In this document: positions 27,258 to 36,020 of the stretch, one piece after another
How the letters are laid out: every line of letters starts with the position of its first letter
How positions within the stretch are numbered: the stretch's first letter is position 1
NCBI GenBank assembly: GCA_026391715.1
Contig: JAPLDO010000079.1
Span: forward strand, 1-39,004
DNA: 39,004 nucleotides
Reading direction: 5' to 3'
DNA from: Bacteroidota bacterium
GTDB lineage: Bacteria > Bacteroidota > Bacteroidia > Bacteroidales > FEN-979
Made by a program: the position numbers and the translations under genes
The notes under the pieces: model-generated
Seen by the model: only the letters and a program-made list of their open reading frames with translations
What the model was told of the DNA's origin: nothing
Database searches by the model: none

Positions 27258-28409
27258 ATGAAAATTATTGTTTTAGGTTCAGGTCTCGTTGGCGGACCTA
27301 TGGCGCTAGATCTTTCCCGCGATAATGGGTTTGAAGTAACAGTTGCCGATATCAATCAGGAAAACCTGAACCGGCTTACCGAAAGGCAAAAATCCGGTGT
27401 TTTTTCCAGAAGTTTAAAAACGATAGCAGCCGATCTAAGCGTTCCTTCGGCAGTAATCCGTCTGGTATCGGAGTACGACATGGTGATAAACGCCGTTCCG
27501 GGTTTTATGGGATTTCAAACACTCAAAGCAATCATTGAGGCTGGAAAAAACGTTGTTGACATCGCCTTTTTTATTGAAGATCCTTTCGAACTCGACGACC
27601 TCGCCCGCCGCAAAAATGTTATCGCAATAATGGATATGGGGGTGGCTCCGGGTATGTGTAATGTGCTCATCGGATATGCAGATCATCTCCTCGACGTAAC
27701 CGACAACATTCTCTATATGGTAGGAGGACTGCCCGAAATCCGTGAATGGCCTTATGAATATAAAGCGGTTTTTTCACCTGTTGATGTGATCGAAGAATAC
27801 ACCAGACCCGCCCGCTACATAGAAAATGGAAAATCAATTGTCAAACCCGCCCTTTCCGATCCCGAATTGCTTGATTTCTCTGGAATAGGAACTTTGGAAG
27901 CCTTTAACACCGACGGATTAAGGTCTCTTGCCTTCACAATTAAATGCCCCAACATGAAGGAAAAAACTTTGCGTTATCCCGGTCATATAGAAAAAATGAG
28001 GGTTTTGCGTGAAACCGGTTTCTTCAGCCACGAGGAAATTGAGGTGAATGGCATCAGAATAAAACCCATGGATCTCACCGCAAAACTACTCTTTCCTAAA
28101 TGGAAAATGAAGGAAGGCGAAGTGGATATAACGGTGATGAAAGTGGTGGTTGAAGGCAGAAAAGAGGGAAAGCCGCTCCGTTATACCTGGGATCTGTTTG
28201 ATAAATACGATCCGGAAACCGGAATCCATTCCATGGCGCGAACAACCGGTTACTCAGCCACCGTTGCGCTTCGCATGATCGCCGCCGGACTTTATAAACA
28301 CAAAGGTATCTCTGTTCCCGAATTTATTGGAAAACATCCCGAATGTGTAAAATTCCTTCTTTCCGGACTTCAGCAACGAGGAGTTAATTACCGTGAAACG
28401 ATTGAATAA
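27258..28409 (+). CDS. Saccharopine dehydrogenase / lysine dehydrogenase-like oxidoreductase
   Basis: Cytoplasmic NAD(P)-dependent enzyme of 383 residues. The Rossmann nucleotide-binding loop is at the N-terminus (IIVLGSGLVGGPMALDLS), followed by YDMVINAVPGFMGFQTLKA and MDMGVAPGMCNVLIGYA, all typical of the saccharopine dehydrogenase family. An upstream ATG at 27234 would add eight unlikely residues before MKIIVLG, so I use ATG 27258. It may oxidise or reduce lysine-derived or related amino-acid intermediates. It follows the GH16 gene by 44 bases, but its soluble metabolic role does not obviously fit the secreted genes before it. Confidence 0.85.
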   Translation: MKIIVLGSGLVGGPMALDLSRDNGFEVTVADINQENLNRLTERQKSGVFSRSLKTIAADLSVPSAVIRLVSEYDMVINAVPGFMGFQTLKAIIEAGKNVVDIAFFIEDPFELDDLARRKNVIAIMDMGVAPGMCNVLIGYADHLLDVTDNILYMVGGLPEIREWPYEYKAVFSPVDVIEEYTRPARYIENGKSIVKPALSDPELLDFSGIGTLEAFNTDGLRSLAFTIKCPNMKEKTLRYPGHIEKMRVLRETGFFSHEEIEVNGIRIKPMDLTAKLLFPKWKMKEGEVDITVMKVVVEGRKEGKPLRYTWDLFDKYDPETGIHSMARTTGYSATVALRMIAAGLYKHKGISVPEFIGKHPECVKFLLSGLQQRGVNYRETIE

Positions 28410-28474
28410 ACCCCAACTTCAACTTGCCAATGCTCAAATTTTTATCAATGAGGCAATCATATCGTAATATTACT

Positions 28475-28482
28475 TACTTTTG
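28475..28482 (+). promoter_or_regulatory. Putative -7 element for the small T9SS gene
   Basis: TACTTTTG matches TAnnTTTG and lies 54 bases before the ATG at 28537. The -33 position does not read TTTG, so support is partial. The preceding 127-base spacer after the dehydrogenase suggests that a new transcript starts here. Confidence 0.4.
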
Positions 28483-28536
28483 AATTTCAATCATCAGCCT
28501 CTTTGCGTTAAAGCTGTATAAAAATCTAAATGCAAG

Positions 28537-29040
28537 ATGAGAAAATTTACACACAAAAATTTGATTTTCAAATGGATAAGCGTTTGTATGCTTTTCCTCA
28601 TTTGCTTCGGGAGTGTGGCGCAGGAATCAATCCTTTCCGCCAATGACAATGCCGCCGGTACAGGAGGAACGGTAAGTTATTCTATCGGACAGGTTGCCTT
28701 CAGGTCTGTTGAAACCGGAAGCGGAATTGTAACGCAGGGAGTTCAACAACCTTACGAAATTCTGTTCATGATCGGTATTGAGGACGAAAAAGCGACGTCG
28801 CTTAACTGCATTGCCTATCCCAATCCAGCTTATGAAGATGTTCGTTTGAAAATTGACAGACTATCTACCGGAGAATTTAGTTATCAGTTGAGAGACGTCC
28901 ATGGAAAGTTAATCAGTGAAATGAAAATTGAAAGCCAAGAAACCATAATCCCATTAAAAGAGCTTTCCGCCGGGAATTATTTGTTGACATTACTTGAGAA
29001 TCATATAAACCAGACAACCTGGAAAATCATAAAAAAATAG
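28537..29040 (+). CDS. Small secreted protein with T9SS C-terminal sorting domain
   Basis: 167 residues: a signal peptide (ISVCMLFLICFGSVAQ), then a short conserved-looking segment (AAGTGGTVSYSIGQVAF, VTQGVQQPYEI). About 80 residues of type A T9SS sorting domain follow (YPNPAYEDVRLKI, LRDVHGKLISEMKI, LSAGNYLLTL). There is no room for a catalytic domain, so the exported cargo is only about 50 residues. The glycine-rich protein gene begins 3 bases after the stop, so the pair is almost certainly cotranscribed. Function is unknown; a surface or anchoring role is conceivable. Confidence 0.85.
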   Translation: MRKFTHKNLIFKWISVCMLFLICFGSVAQESILSANDNAAGTGGTVSYSIGQVAFRSVETGSGIVTQGVQQPYEILFMIGIEDEKATSLNCIAYPNPAYEDVRLKIDRLSTGEFSYQLRDVHGKLISEMKIESQETIIPLKELSAGNYLLTLLENHINQTTWKIIKK

Positions 29041-29043
29041 GAT

Positions 29044-30192
29044 ATGAAAAACATTTATACATCTATCGTCGCCATTTTTCTGTTCCTGACTATCTCTGCT
29101 CAGGCTCCGCAAAAATTAAGCTATCAGGCTGTAGTGCGCAATTCAGCCGGGAAATTGATTCAAAACGCCAATGTTGGCGTCCGGATTTCAATCCTACAGG
29201 GTTCCGCCGCCGGTTCGGCGGTTTATACCGAAACGCACAACGCTGCTACCAATGTAAACGGATTGGTTTCGGCTGAAATTGGCGCCGGCATTACCAGCGG
29301 AAATTTTGCCGCCATAAACTGGGCAAACGGTCCCTATTTTCTCAAATCGGAAACCGATCCATCAGGAGGCTCAAATTACACTATTACCGGCGTTAGCGAG
29401 TTGCTGAGCGTGCCTTACGCTCTAAATTCGCTCACGGTTGGAACGAATGGTTTCAGCGGCGATTACAATGATCTCACCAACAAACCGGTGATTGACGGAT
29501 CAGAAACAAAGATTATTGCAGGAACAAATGTCACCGTTACCGGCGCCGGAACCCAGGCAAATCCTTACACAATCAAATCCTCAGCCAGTAGTGTTGCGGG
29601 CGGCTCAACTACCCTTACCACTTCCCAAACCTGGACAGTGCCTACAGCCGTTTCTAAGATAAAAGTTGAGCTTTGGGGCGGCGCAGGAGGCGGAGGCGGC
29701 GCGGGAGCCTATTCCTATTCCTACAACCTGAACAATGGAGGAGACGGCGGCAGCGCGGGTTTTGCCGCACAGGTTTTCAATGTTACCGAAAATCAACAGT
29801 TCAACGTGATTGTAGGCGCCGGAGGAACCGCTGGAACTAATGCAAGTTACAGCGGCGCCTGGTATGGCGACACTAACGGTGGAAATGGCGGCGATTCATG
29901 GTTTGGAGCTGTAAAAGCAGCCGGCGGCACAGGCGGCAAAAAAGGCAGCTATACTTATTACACAATTCATGGAACCGCAGGAACGGCTAATGTTGGCGAA
30001 GTAACCGGATATGCCTCCAATGCCCAGAGCAGTATGCTTGATAACTTCATCGGACTCGTCAGATCATACCTCAGCGACAGGTTCTATACCTCAAAACCGG
30101 GAACCGGCGGGTCGCTTCAAAGCTATTCCACCGGACCATACCCTGCAACTGCCGGCGAAGGCGGAGCAGCCGTTATTACATTTATTGAATGA
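29044..30192 (+). CDS. Secreted glycine-rich protein, partner of the small T9SS protein
   Basis: 382 residues. A signal peptide (SIVAIFLFLTISAQ) leads into a beta-rich N-terminal module (QKLSYQAVVRNSAGKLIQNA ... YNDLTNKPVI) that recurs in secreted Bacteroidota proteins. From about residue 195 there is a glycine-rich module: WTVPTAVSKIKVELWGGAGG, VIVGAGGTAG and GGNGGDSWFG. It ends GGAAVITFIE. Such glycine-rich domains occur in surface fibres and in phage tail-fibre tips. No T9SS sorting domain is present, so export to the periplasm or outer surface would use another route or the partner gene product. Function is unknown. Confidence 0.8.
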   Translation: MKNIYTSIVAIFLFLTISAQAPQKLSYQAVVRNSAGKLIQNANVGVRISILQGSAAGSAVYTETHNAATNVNGLVSAEIGAGITSGNFAAINWANGPYFLKSETDPSGGSNYTITGVSELLSVPYALNSLTVGTNGFSGDYNDLTNKPVIDGSETKIIAGTNVTVTGAGTQANPYTIKSSASSVAGGSTTLTTSQTWTVPTAVSKIKVELWGGAGGGGGAGAYSYSYNLNNGGDGGSAGFAAQVFNVTENQQFNVIVGAGGTAGTNASYSGAWYGDTNGGNGGDSWFGAVKAAGGTGGKKGSYTYYTIHGTAGTANVGEVTGYASNAQSSMLDNFIGLVRSYLSDRFYTSKPGTGGSLQSYSTGPYPATAGEGGAAVITFIE

Positions 30193-30241
30193 ATCCTTCC
30201 GTCATCGCGAATACATCATTGCCTTGTCGTAATTGCGTAGA

Positions 30242-32128
30242 ATGACTGCTATCAGAACCAATCTGGTTTATACGTGTTTTGCAGGAATTTTACTGCTTAT
30301 TGTCAATAATATTCGATCGGGAGTTCTGGTTGATACTTCATTCCTCCCGCGGTTTATTATTCTCACCCTTTTATTATTGATAACCTCATTATTGCTCTTT
30401 CGCAAAAGAATCGTTATCACCGCCTCTTTCTTTGAAATTGCCTTTCTCCTTTTTTTTCTGTGGAACCTTTTGTCATCACTGTGGGCGAAAATTCTCTCCG
30501 AAGCTGTAGCTCAGTCGCTGCTGATATTTATCGCTTTTTCGGTTTACATAATTGTCAAGATTCTAAGCCAGCGGAACAGTCGGTTTGAAGAGATATTTAT
30601 CAGTTTCGCTTTGCTTGCAATGCTGTTTTCCTTTGGTCTCGCATTTTATAAAATGTCAAAACTTGAATTTTTTGATCCTTACCGGATTAATTCCGTATCG
30701 GCAAACAATAATCTCTACTCCGGGCTTTTGCTTATCTCATTGCCTTTAGCGCTTACGGGGTATTCTGTTTTCCGGGGTTTCCGGAAATACCTTTCAATTG
30801 CTGTTGCAACAATATCGGTGTTTTTTATTGTGATTATTCAAAGCCGCGCCGTTTACTTAGGATTGCTTTTTGCCGCAGCGCTCTCCCTGATAGCTTTGTT
30901 TGTCAGGTTCAGATTTTTGTTTACCAGGAAGAATTTGCTGACAGGCTGCATCTCGCTCGCGCTTTTATCTGCGGGAATTTTTACTTTTTATTCTTCCCTC
31001 GATCAACCCCGGAAAAACTACTTCATGAGTAAAATTCCAGTGTGGCAATATTTCAGGTCTTATGATAAAAGTTTGAATGAAATCGTCGAAAAAAGCCGGA
31101 AAGAAAAAGCCACGCTCACCGAAATTCCATCTTTCGATTATGCCGGCAGTTATTACGAAAATGCCAATCTGAGAGTTATCTTCTGGAAAAAATCAGCCTG
31201 CCTGTTTGCGTTGCATCCTTTGCTTGGCACAGGCGCCGGAAACTGGCGAATCAATATTGCCTCCTGCTCAAAACCCGATAATCCCGATCATACTTTTAAA
31301 AATTACACCTACAGCCAACCGCATAACGAATGGGTCGGATTTCTTGCCGAATTGGGCGTTCCCGGATTTCTCCTCGCCGTGATAATCTTCTTTTGCCCGG
31401 TAATCATTGCATTTTACAGAATTTTCTTCCGGAAACAGGAACTTTCGGTAGCCGTTGTTTTTTATGCCTCATTTCTGGCGGGGTTCTATCTTTTTGCCTG
31501 TTTAGATTTTCCATTCAAACGAATTGAACACAACGTTATATTATTCTCAATCATGGCGTTTCTTCTGATAAAAGTCCCGGCGAAGGGTTGGATATTTACC
31601 TCAGAATGGCAAGTATGGAAATATCTCAGGATCTTCCTGATCGCCGGGCTGATCTTTACAACTGCCGTTGTAGTCCAGCGGATCAAAGGAGAATTTTTCA
31701 CGCTCCGTATGTTCAGGAATGAAGGGAAAAACCAGGAAAAAGTCATTCTCTATGGCAGCAAAGCCGTTAACTGTTGTTATTGTTTAACTCCGAATACGCT
31801 CCCCGTTTCCTGGTTTGTTGGCGTTGCACAGTTCCGGCAAGGTAATCCTGAATCAGCTTTGGTCTCCTTCAGCGACGCCATGAAAATAACTCCTTACGAA
31901 GTTAGAGTGTTGAATGATTACGCCACCGCGCTCTATACACTTAACAGGGTAGCAGAAGCAAAATCGGAGTTGCAGAAAACCCTGGCGATTGATCCATTTT
32001 TTGACGACGCTCGGTATAATCTGGCAGCAATCCATTTTTATCATGGCAAACGCGACAGCGCAAGGATTCTTGTGGAGGGGTGCAGAAAATCTCAGAAAAA
32101 GATTGATTTTCTTGCAGAGTTGAAGTAA
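30242..32128 (+). CDS. O-antigen ligase/polymerase family membrane protein with C-terminal TPRs
   Basis: 628 residues from ATG 30242; a TTG three codons upstream is unnecessary. About ten or more membrane helices span residues 10-500. Ligase/polymerase (Wzy_C) hallmarks are IIQSRAVYLGLLFAAAL, a large extracytoplasmic loop, and the motif YSQPHNEWVGFLAELGVPGF with its conserved His. Residues about 520-628 form TPR-like helices (ALVSFSDAMKITPYEVRVLN, AKSELQKTLAIDPFFDDARY). It would join or polymerise lipid-linked glycan at the periplasmic face of the inner membrane. No other glycan assembly genes are adjacent. It follows the glycine-rich gene by 49 bases. Confidence 0.85.
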   Translation: MTAIRTNLVYTCFAGILLLIVNNIRSGVLVDTSFLPRFIILTLLLLITSLLLFRKRIVITASFFEIAFLLFFLWNLLSSLWAKILSEAVAQSLLIFIAFSVYIIVKILSQRNSRFEEIFISFALLAMLFSFGLAFYKMSKLEFFDPYRINSVSANNNLYSGLLLISLPLALTGYSVFRGFRKYLSIAVATISVFFIVIIQSRAVYLGLLFAAALSLIALFVRFRFLFTRKNLLTGCISLALLSAGIFTFYSSLDQPRKNYFMSKIPVWQYFRSYDKSLNEIVEKSRKEKATLTEIPSFDYAGSYYENANLRVIFWKKSACLFALHPLLGTGAGNWRINIASCSKPDNPDHTFKNYTYSQPHNEWVGFLAELGVPGFLLAVIIFFCPVIIAFYRIFFRKQELSVAVVFYASFLAGFYLFACLDFPFKRIEHNVILFSIMAFLLIKVPAKGWIFTSEWQVWKYLRIFLIAGLIFTTAVVVQRIKGEFFTLRMFRNEGKNQEKVILYGSKAVNCCYCLTPNTLPVSWFVGVAQFRQGNPESALVSFSDAMKITPYEVRVLNDYATALYTLNRVAEAKSELQKTLAIDPFFDDARYNLAAIHFYHGKRDSARILVEGCRKSQKKIDFLAELK

Positions 32129-32135
32129 AAATCAC

Positions 32136-32167
32136 TTTAGATGCTATGAACAAAATAGTTACTTTTG
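32136..32167 (+). promoter_or_regulatory. Promoter for the three-module deacetylase gene
   Basis: TTTA at 32136-32139 (near-consensus -33), 20 bases, then TACTTTTG at 32160-32167 (consensus -7). The ATG at 32187 lies 19 bases after the -7 box, giving a very short leader. Confidence 0.6.
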
Positions 32168-32186
32168 TACAATAATTCTGATCGTT

Positions 32187-35100
32187 ATGAAAACATTATA
32201 CAAATATTGCCATTTGGCGGGAATGCTAATTCTAATGCTTTGCGCCTCGGTTATCGTGGCGCAGCAGGTTGCCCTGACAAGTCCGGCAAATATGTCACAA
32301 TATACCCTTCCTGTTTCAATTCCGTTTGAAGCTGCGGTTAGCGGTGTGGTATATCCGGAACCAACTTTTTTACTTGTAAAAAATACCCTTGGCGGTTTCC
32401 GAAAACTCAAATTCGGATATAGCCGCGAAAGTTTATACGCTCCTTTGCAGAATGTTGTTGCCGGAGGAAATACGCAGCTCGAAATTACCATGAAATTGAT
32501 CGTTGGCTCTGTTGACTGGACCAAAATCCTTATCAAACCTATGGGACTTGGTAGTCTTTCGCTCCAGCCTTATATTGCCGCCGCCGGCGGATTAGGAAAC
32601 AACTGGAAAATAATCATCATTCCTTTATCCGATTTTTCTCCTACAGTAAATTTTACTCAGATTGCCAATATCGAATTTCCATATAGCGCAAATGCAGCGC
32701 CCTTTGAAATAGCCATCTCCTGTATGAAGTTTACCGGAGGCTCCAGCCCGTTTACATGGTTCGGCGAAGGAAAAACCGACAATAAACACAACGGTAATGG
32801 CGGGAGCGGCGAACTGCTGGCTACCCTTGTTCAGAGTATATTACCGCCGGTTTACCCGCAAAAAGTCGAATTTTATTCTAATAGTACAAAACTTGGTGAA
32901 GATGTAAATCCGCCTTACCAATATAGCTGGACAAATGCGGTTGCCGGAAATTTTTCGATAAAAGCCAGGTTGATTATGTCGAATGCCCAGTTTTATGATT
33001 CACCTGTAAACAATATAGAAATCCTTCAAAATTCGGGACCGGCATTTTCTGTTGTTCTTACTCAGCCCCACTCAGGCGATACGCTGCTTCCATCAGCAAC
33101 CGCTCAACTGGCAGCCACTGTTTCGGGACTTCTTCCATTCCAACCCGACCATCTTTTGGTTACAAATGCACTTACCGGATATAGAAAACTTAAATTAGGT
33201 TATAGTCCAACAAGTTTGTATTCGCCATTGCTTAATGTAATTGCCGGTGGAAACAATATGCTGGAAATAACTCTTCGCGATGTTGCAGGCAACGCCGACT
33301 GGAGCAAGATTCAATTCAGGCCTTCCGGTTTGGGAACGCTTTGTGTGCTTCCATACGTCAATGCTGCCGGAGGAGTTGGTAAAGATTGGAACACAATAAC
33401 AATACCTTTGTCCGATTTTGTAAATACTATCAATTTCTCGTCCATTGCTAATCTGGAGTTCCCCTACAGCGCCTCGGCAGGCAATTTTCAACTTGCCATA
33501 AAATCAATCAGGTTTATCGGAGGAACTAATCCATTCGTGTGGTTTGGTTTTGGAAAGACAAATAACAAACATAACGGGAATGGCGGCAGCGGCGAATTGG
33601 TTGCCAATGTGGTTTTAGGAAATACATCAGGCGATTATATTGAAAAAGTTGAATTTTACTCAGGCGCCGTCAAACTTGGCGAAGATACCGATCATCCCTA
33701 CGCCTTATCAGTTAATGGTTTGACGCAGGGAACCTATTCCATCACCGCAAAAGTTATCAGCCATTCCAACGCCTCAGCCGTTTCGCCCGCAGCAAATCTC
33801 GTGGTTTATCAGCCAACAGTACTTCTTTCAACAATGTCGGTGAATATATCTTCGCCGGTTTCTGGCAGTTCATGGCTTGCGCCTCTTAACCTTCCGGTGA
33901 ATATGACTTTAGCCGGAGCTGTTGCGCCCGGTCCCGATTATCTCAGGGTTACCAACACACTTACAGGGTTCGTGAAAATGAAACTCGGTTATTCGCCAAC
34001 CTCGCTTTATACGCCAAAACAGAATGTCATTCTCGGCGGTAACGATACACTTGAACTGGTGATTAGAAATTGCGACGCACCGATTGATTGGTCAAAAATC
34101 CGTGTAAGACCGGCAGGCATTGGTCTTCTTAATCTGGGATCTTACGCAACTGCTGTTGGCGGTATTGGCGCCGACTGGAAAACAATTAAAATCCCGTTAT
34201 CGGCATTTGATCCAACTATTGATTTCAGCGCTCTGGGCTATTTTGAGTTTCCTTACAGCGCAAATGCAAACAATTTTCAAATAGGGATTCAGCGAATCCG
34301 TTTCGTTGGCGGTATTACGCCTTTCACCTGGTTTGGCAATGGAAAAACCAACAATTCCCACGATGGCAACGGTGGCGCCGGACAAATGTCGGCAACTATT
34401 GTTTCCCCAAATTTACTGAGTGTTGACGTTGTAAGCGTTCAACTTTTTGATAACGCAATAATGGTGAGCCAGGATTCTCAGGCTCCGTTTGAACTTACTC
34501 TGTCAAATCCACAACCGGGTTTGCATAACATATTTGTGAAGATGGTTGATACCAGAAATGCTATTGCCATTTCCAATTCAGTAACGTTGACGGTAATGTC
34601 GGAAATACCCCAGGGGCAACTTTTGGTTACGGTAACGTTTAATCAGCCGCCCACTACTATTGCAGTTAATAAAGCTCCTTTGCGTTATGATAAAGATTTT
34701 GCCTTCAGTTTTTCACTTGATGATGGATTGGTTGACGCTTACACCTGCGCCTTTAAACTCTTTGGCGGCGGTTACAGTCCGGCAACTTTCGAAACCTATC
34801 CGGGTCTCTTTTACACTGATGGCTGCGGAAATAATATACCTTTCAAAGCCAGTCTGATGTGGAATTCAGTGAACTCCTCCTTCTCCGATATTCACATTAA
34901 TACTCCAAGCTACGTTACCTGGACCCAACTTAATCAAATGATAGATTCAGGCTGGACAGTTGTCAACCACGCCTATTCTCATGCCACAGGAACCGGTACA
35001 AATTATCCCTGGCAAATCACCGCCAACGATTCTGCCGTGTTCAGCCATACCGGTACCCATATAAACCATTTTGTCGCTCCTTCGGGCGATGCAGGCTATT

Positions 35101-36020
35101 TTCCAACTGCCTGGCAACTCGGTAGCGTTTGTGCTTATAGCCGGACTACAACCAATGGAAGTCCGTATGGATTGAAAATAGACGCGCCGCTGAATTACAA
35201 TCAGTTTATGATTTACCGCGATTTTAAAAGCGACGATATCACCACGCCGGAAACAATATCAGAGGCGCTCGATAATTGCGCCAACCTGAGCCAGAATGGG
35301 AACCATTACTGGTACAACGACTTTACTCATCATGTATCGCCAAATGCTGTGGGAGGAAGTTTGCTCTTTCCAACCTTCCAGACTTATATGGAACATGCAG
35401 AATCAACTTATGGATTATCCGGGTCCGACCGTATCTGGATGGCGTCCGGCGTGGAGGTTTTCGAATACTTGAAACTGCGCGACGCCTGTCCTATATCCTG
35501 GTCTCTGTTTGGTAACCAGCTCCGAATACTTATCAACCGCGATAACATGCCAAATAATCTGCAACGTTATGCAATGAGTCTTGCAATTGACGCCAATGCC
35601 AATATCACCTCTGTTGATCTGAATGAAAATATCGGTTTGACTTTCCGCGGCGCCACTCCACGTAAATTGATAAACCTCGAATGGCAAGCTCCTGCCATGC
35701 AAAGTCTGATTCCCGGAAGCGGCTTCAATTCCGGTCAAAGCGATTCTTTCAAGGCTAAGCGCAATAGCCTCGCTATTCAACAGATTGAAAAATCGAATGT
35801 TGTTTTGATTTCGCTTCCTGATTACTCAATAAAGGGACAGATCAGCGTTTTTGACATGCAGGGCAGGCTGGTCCTGACTATAAACCGTGAAGGAACCTCA
35901 GGTAGCGGAAAATTCAGACTTGAATTACCTGGATTAAAAGAAGGACTTTATCTCATCCGGTATGTCGGAGCCGACGGAACCATTCAGACAGGGAAATTCA
36001 GCTATCCGCAGTGCAGGTAA
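32187..36020 (+). CDS. T9SS-secreted NodB-type polysaccharide deacetylase with three CBM-like modules
   Basis: 1277 residues. After a signal peptide (1-25) come three homologous units, at about 31-282, 290-542 and 550-805. Each has a jelly-roll-like module of about 180 residues ending in WFGxGKTxNxHxGNGGxG, followed by an Ig-like domain of about 60 residues (KVEFYSNSTKLGEDVNPPY and equivalents). A NodB deacetylase region covers about 815-1105: FSFSLDDGLVDAY with D845/D846 for catalysis and metal, and VNHAYSHATG with metal ligands H928 and H932. A T9SS sorting domain occupies about 1195-1277 (GQISVFDMQGRLVLTI, LKEGLYLIRYV). It would be a secreted deacetylase or esterase acting on polysaccharide. 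It overlaps the convergent glutamine synthetase gene by 19 bases. Confidence 0.83.
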   Translation: MKTLYKYCHLAGMLILMLCASVIVAQQVALTSPANMSQYTLPVSIPFEAAVSGVVYPEPTFLLVKNTLGGFRKLKFGYSRESLYAPLQNVVAGGNTQLEITMKLIVGSVDWTKILIKPMGLGSLSLQPYIAAAGGLGNNWKIIIIPLSDFSPTVNFTQIANIEFPYSANAAPFEIAISCMKFTGGSSPFTWFGEGKTDNKHNGNGGSGELLATLVQSILPPVYPQKVEFYSNSTKLGEDVNPPYQYSWTNAVAGNFSIKARLIMSNAQFYDSPVNNIEILQNSGPAFSVVLTQPHSGDTLLPSATAQLAATVSGLLPFQPDHLLVTNALTGYRKLKLGYSPTSLYSPLLNVIAGGNNMLEITLRDVAGNADWSKIQFRPSGLGTLCVLPYVNAAGGVGKDWNTITIPLSDFVNTINFSSIANLEFPYSASAGNFQLAIKSIRFIGGTNPFVWFGFGKTNNKHNGNGGSGELVANVVLGNTSGDYIEKVEFYSGAVKLGEDTDHPYALSVNGLTQGTYSITAKVISHSNASAVSPAANLVVYQPTVLLSTMSVNISSPVSGSSWLAPLNLPVNMTLAGAVAPGPDYLRVTNTLTGFVKMKLGYSPTSLYTPKQNVILGGNDTLELVIRNCDAPIDWSKIRVRPAGIGLLNLGSYATAVGGIGADWKTIKIPLSAFDPTIDFSALGYFEFPYSANANNFQIGIQRIRFVGGITPFTWFGNGKTNNSHDGNGGAGQMSATIVSPNLLSVDVVSVQLFDNAIMVSQDSQAPFELTLSNPQPGLHNIFVKMVDTRNAIAISNSVTLTVMSEIPQGQLLVTVTFNQPPTTIAVNKAPLRYDKDFAFSFSLDDGLVDAYTCAFKLFGGGYSPATFETYPGLFYTDGCGNNIPFKASLMWNSVNSSFSDIHINTPSYVTWTQLNQMIDSGWTVVNHAYSHATGTGTNYPWQITANDSAVFSHTGTHINHFVAPSGDAGYFPTAWQLGSVCAYSRTTTNGSPYGLKIDAPLNYNQFMIYRDFKSDDITTPETISEALDNCANLSQNGNHYWYNDFTHHVSPNAVGGSLLFPTFQTYMEHAESTYGLSGSDRIWMASGVEVFEYLKLRDACPISWSLFGNQLRILINRDNMPNNLQRYAMSLAIDANANITSVDLNENIGLTFRGATPRKLINLEWQAPAMQSLIPGSGFNSGQSDSFKAKRNSLAIQQIEKSNVVLISLPDYSIKGQISVFDMQGRLVLTINREGTSGSGKFRLELPGLKEGLYLIRYVGADGTIQTGKFSYPQCR

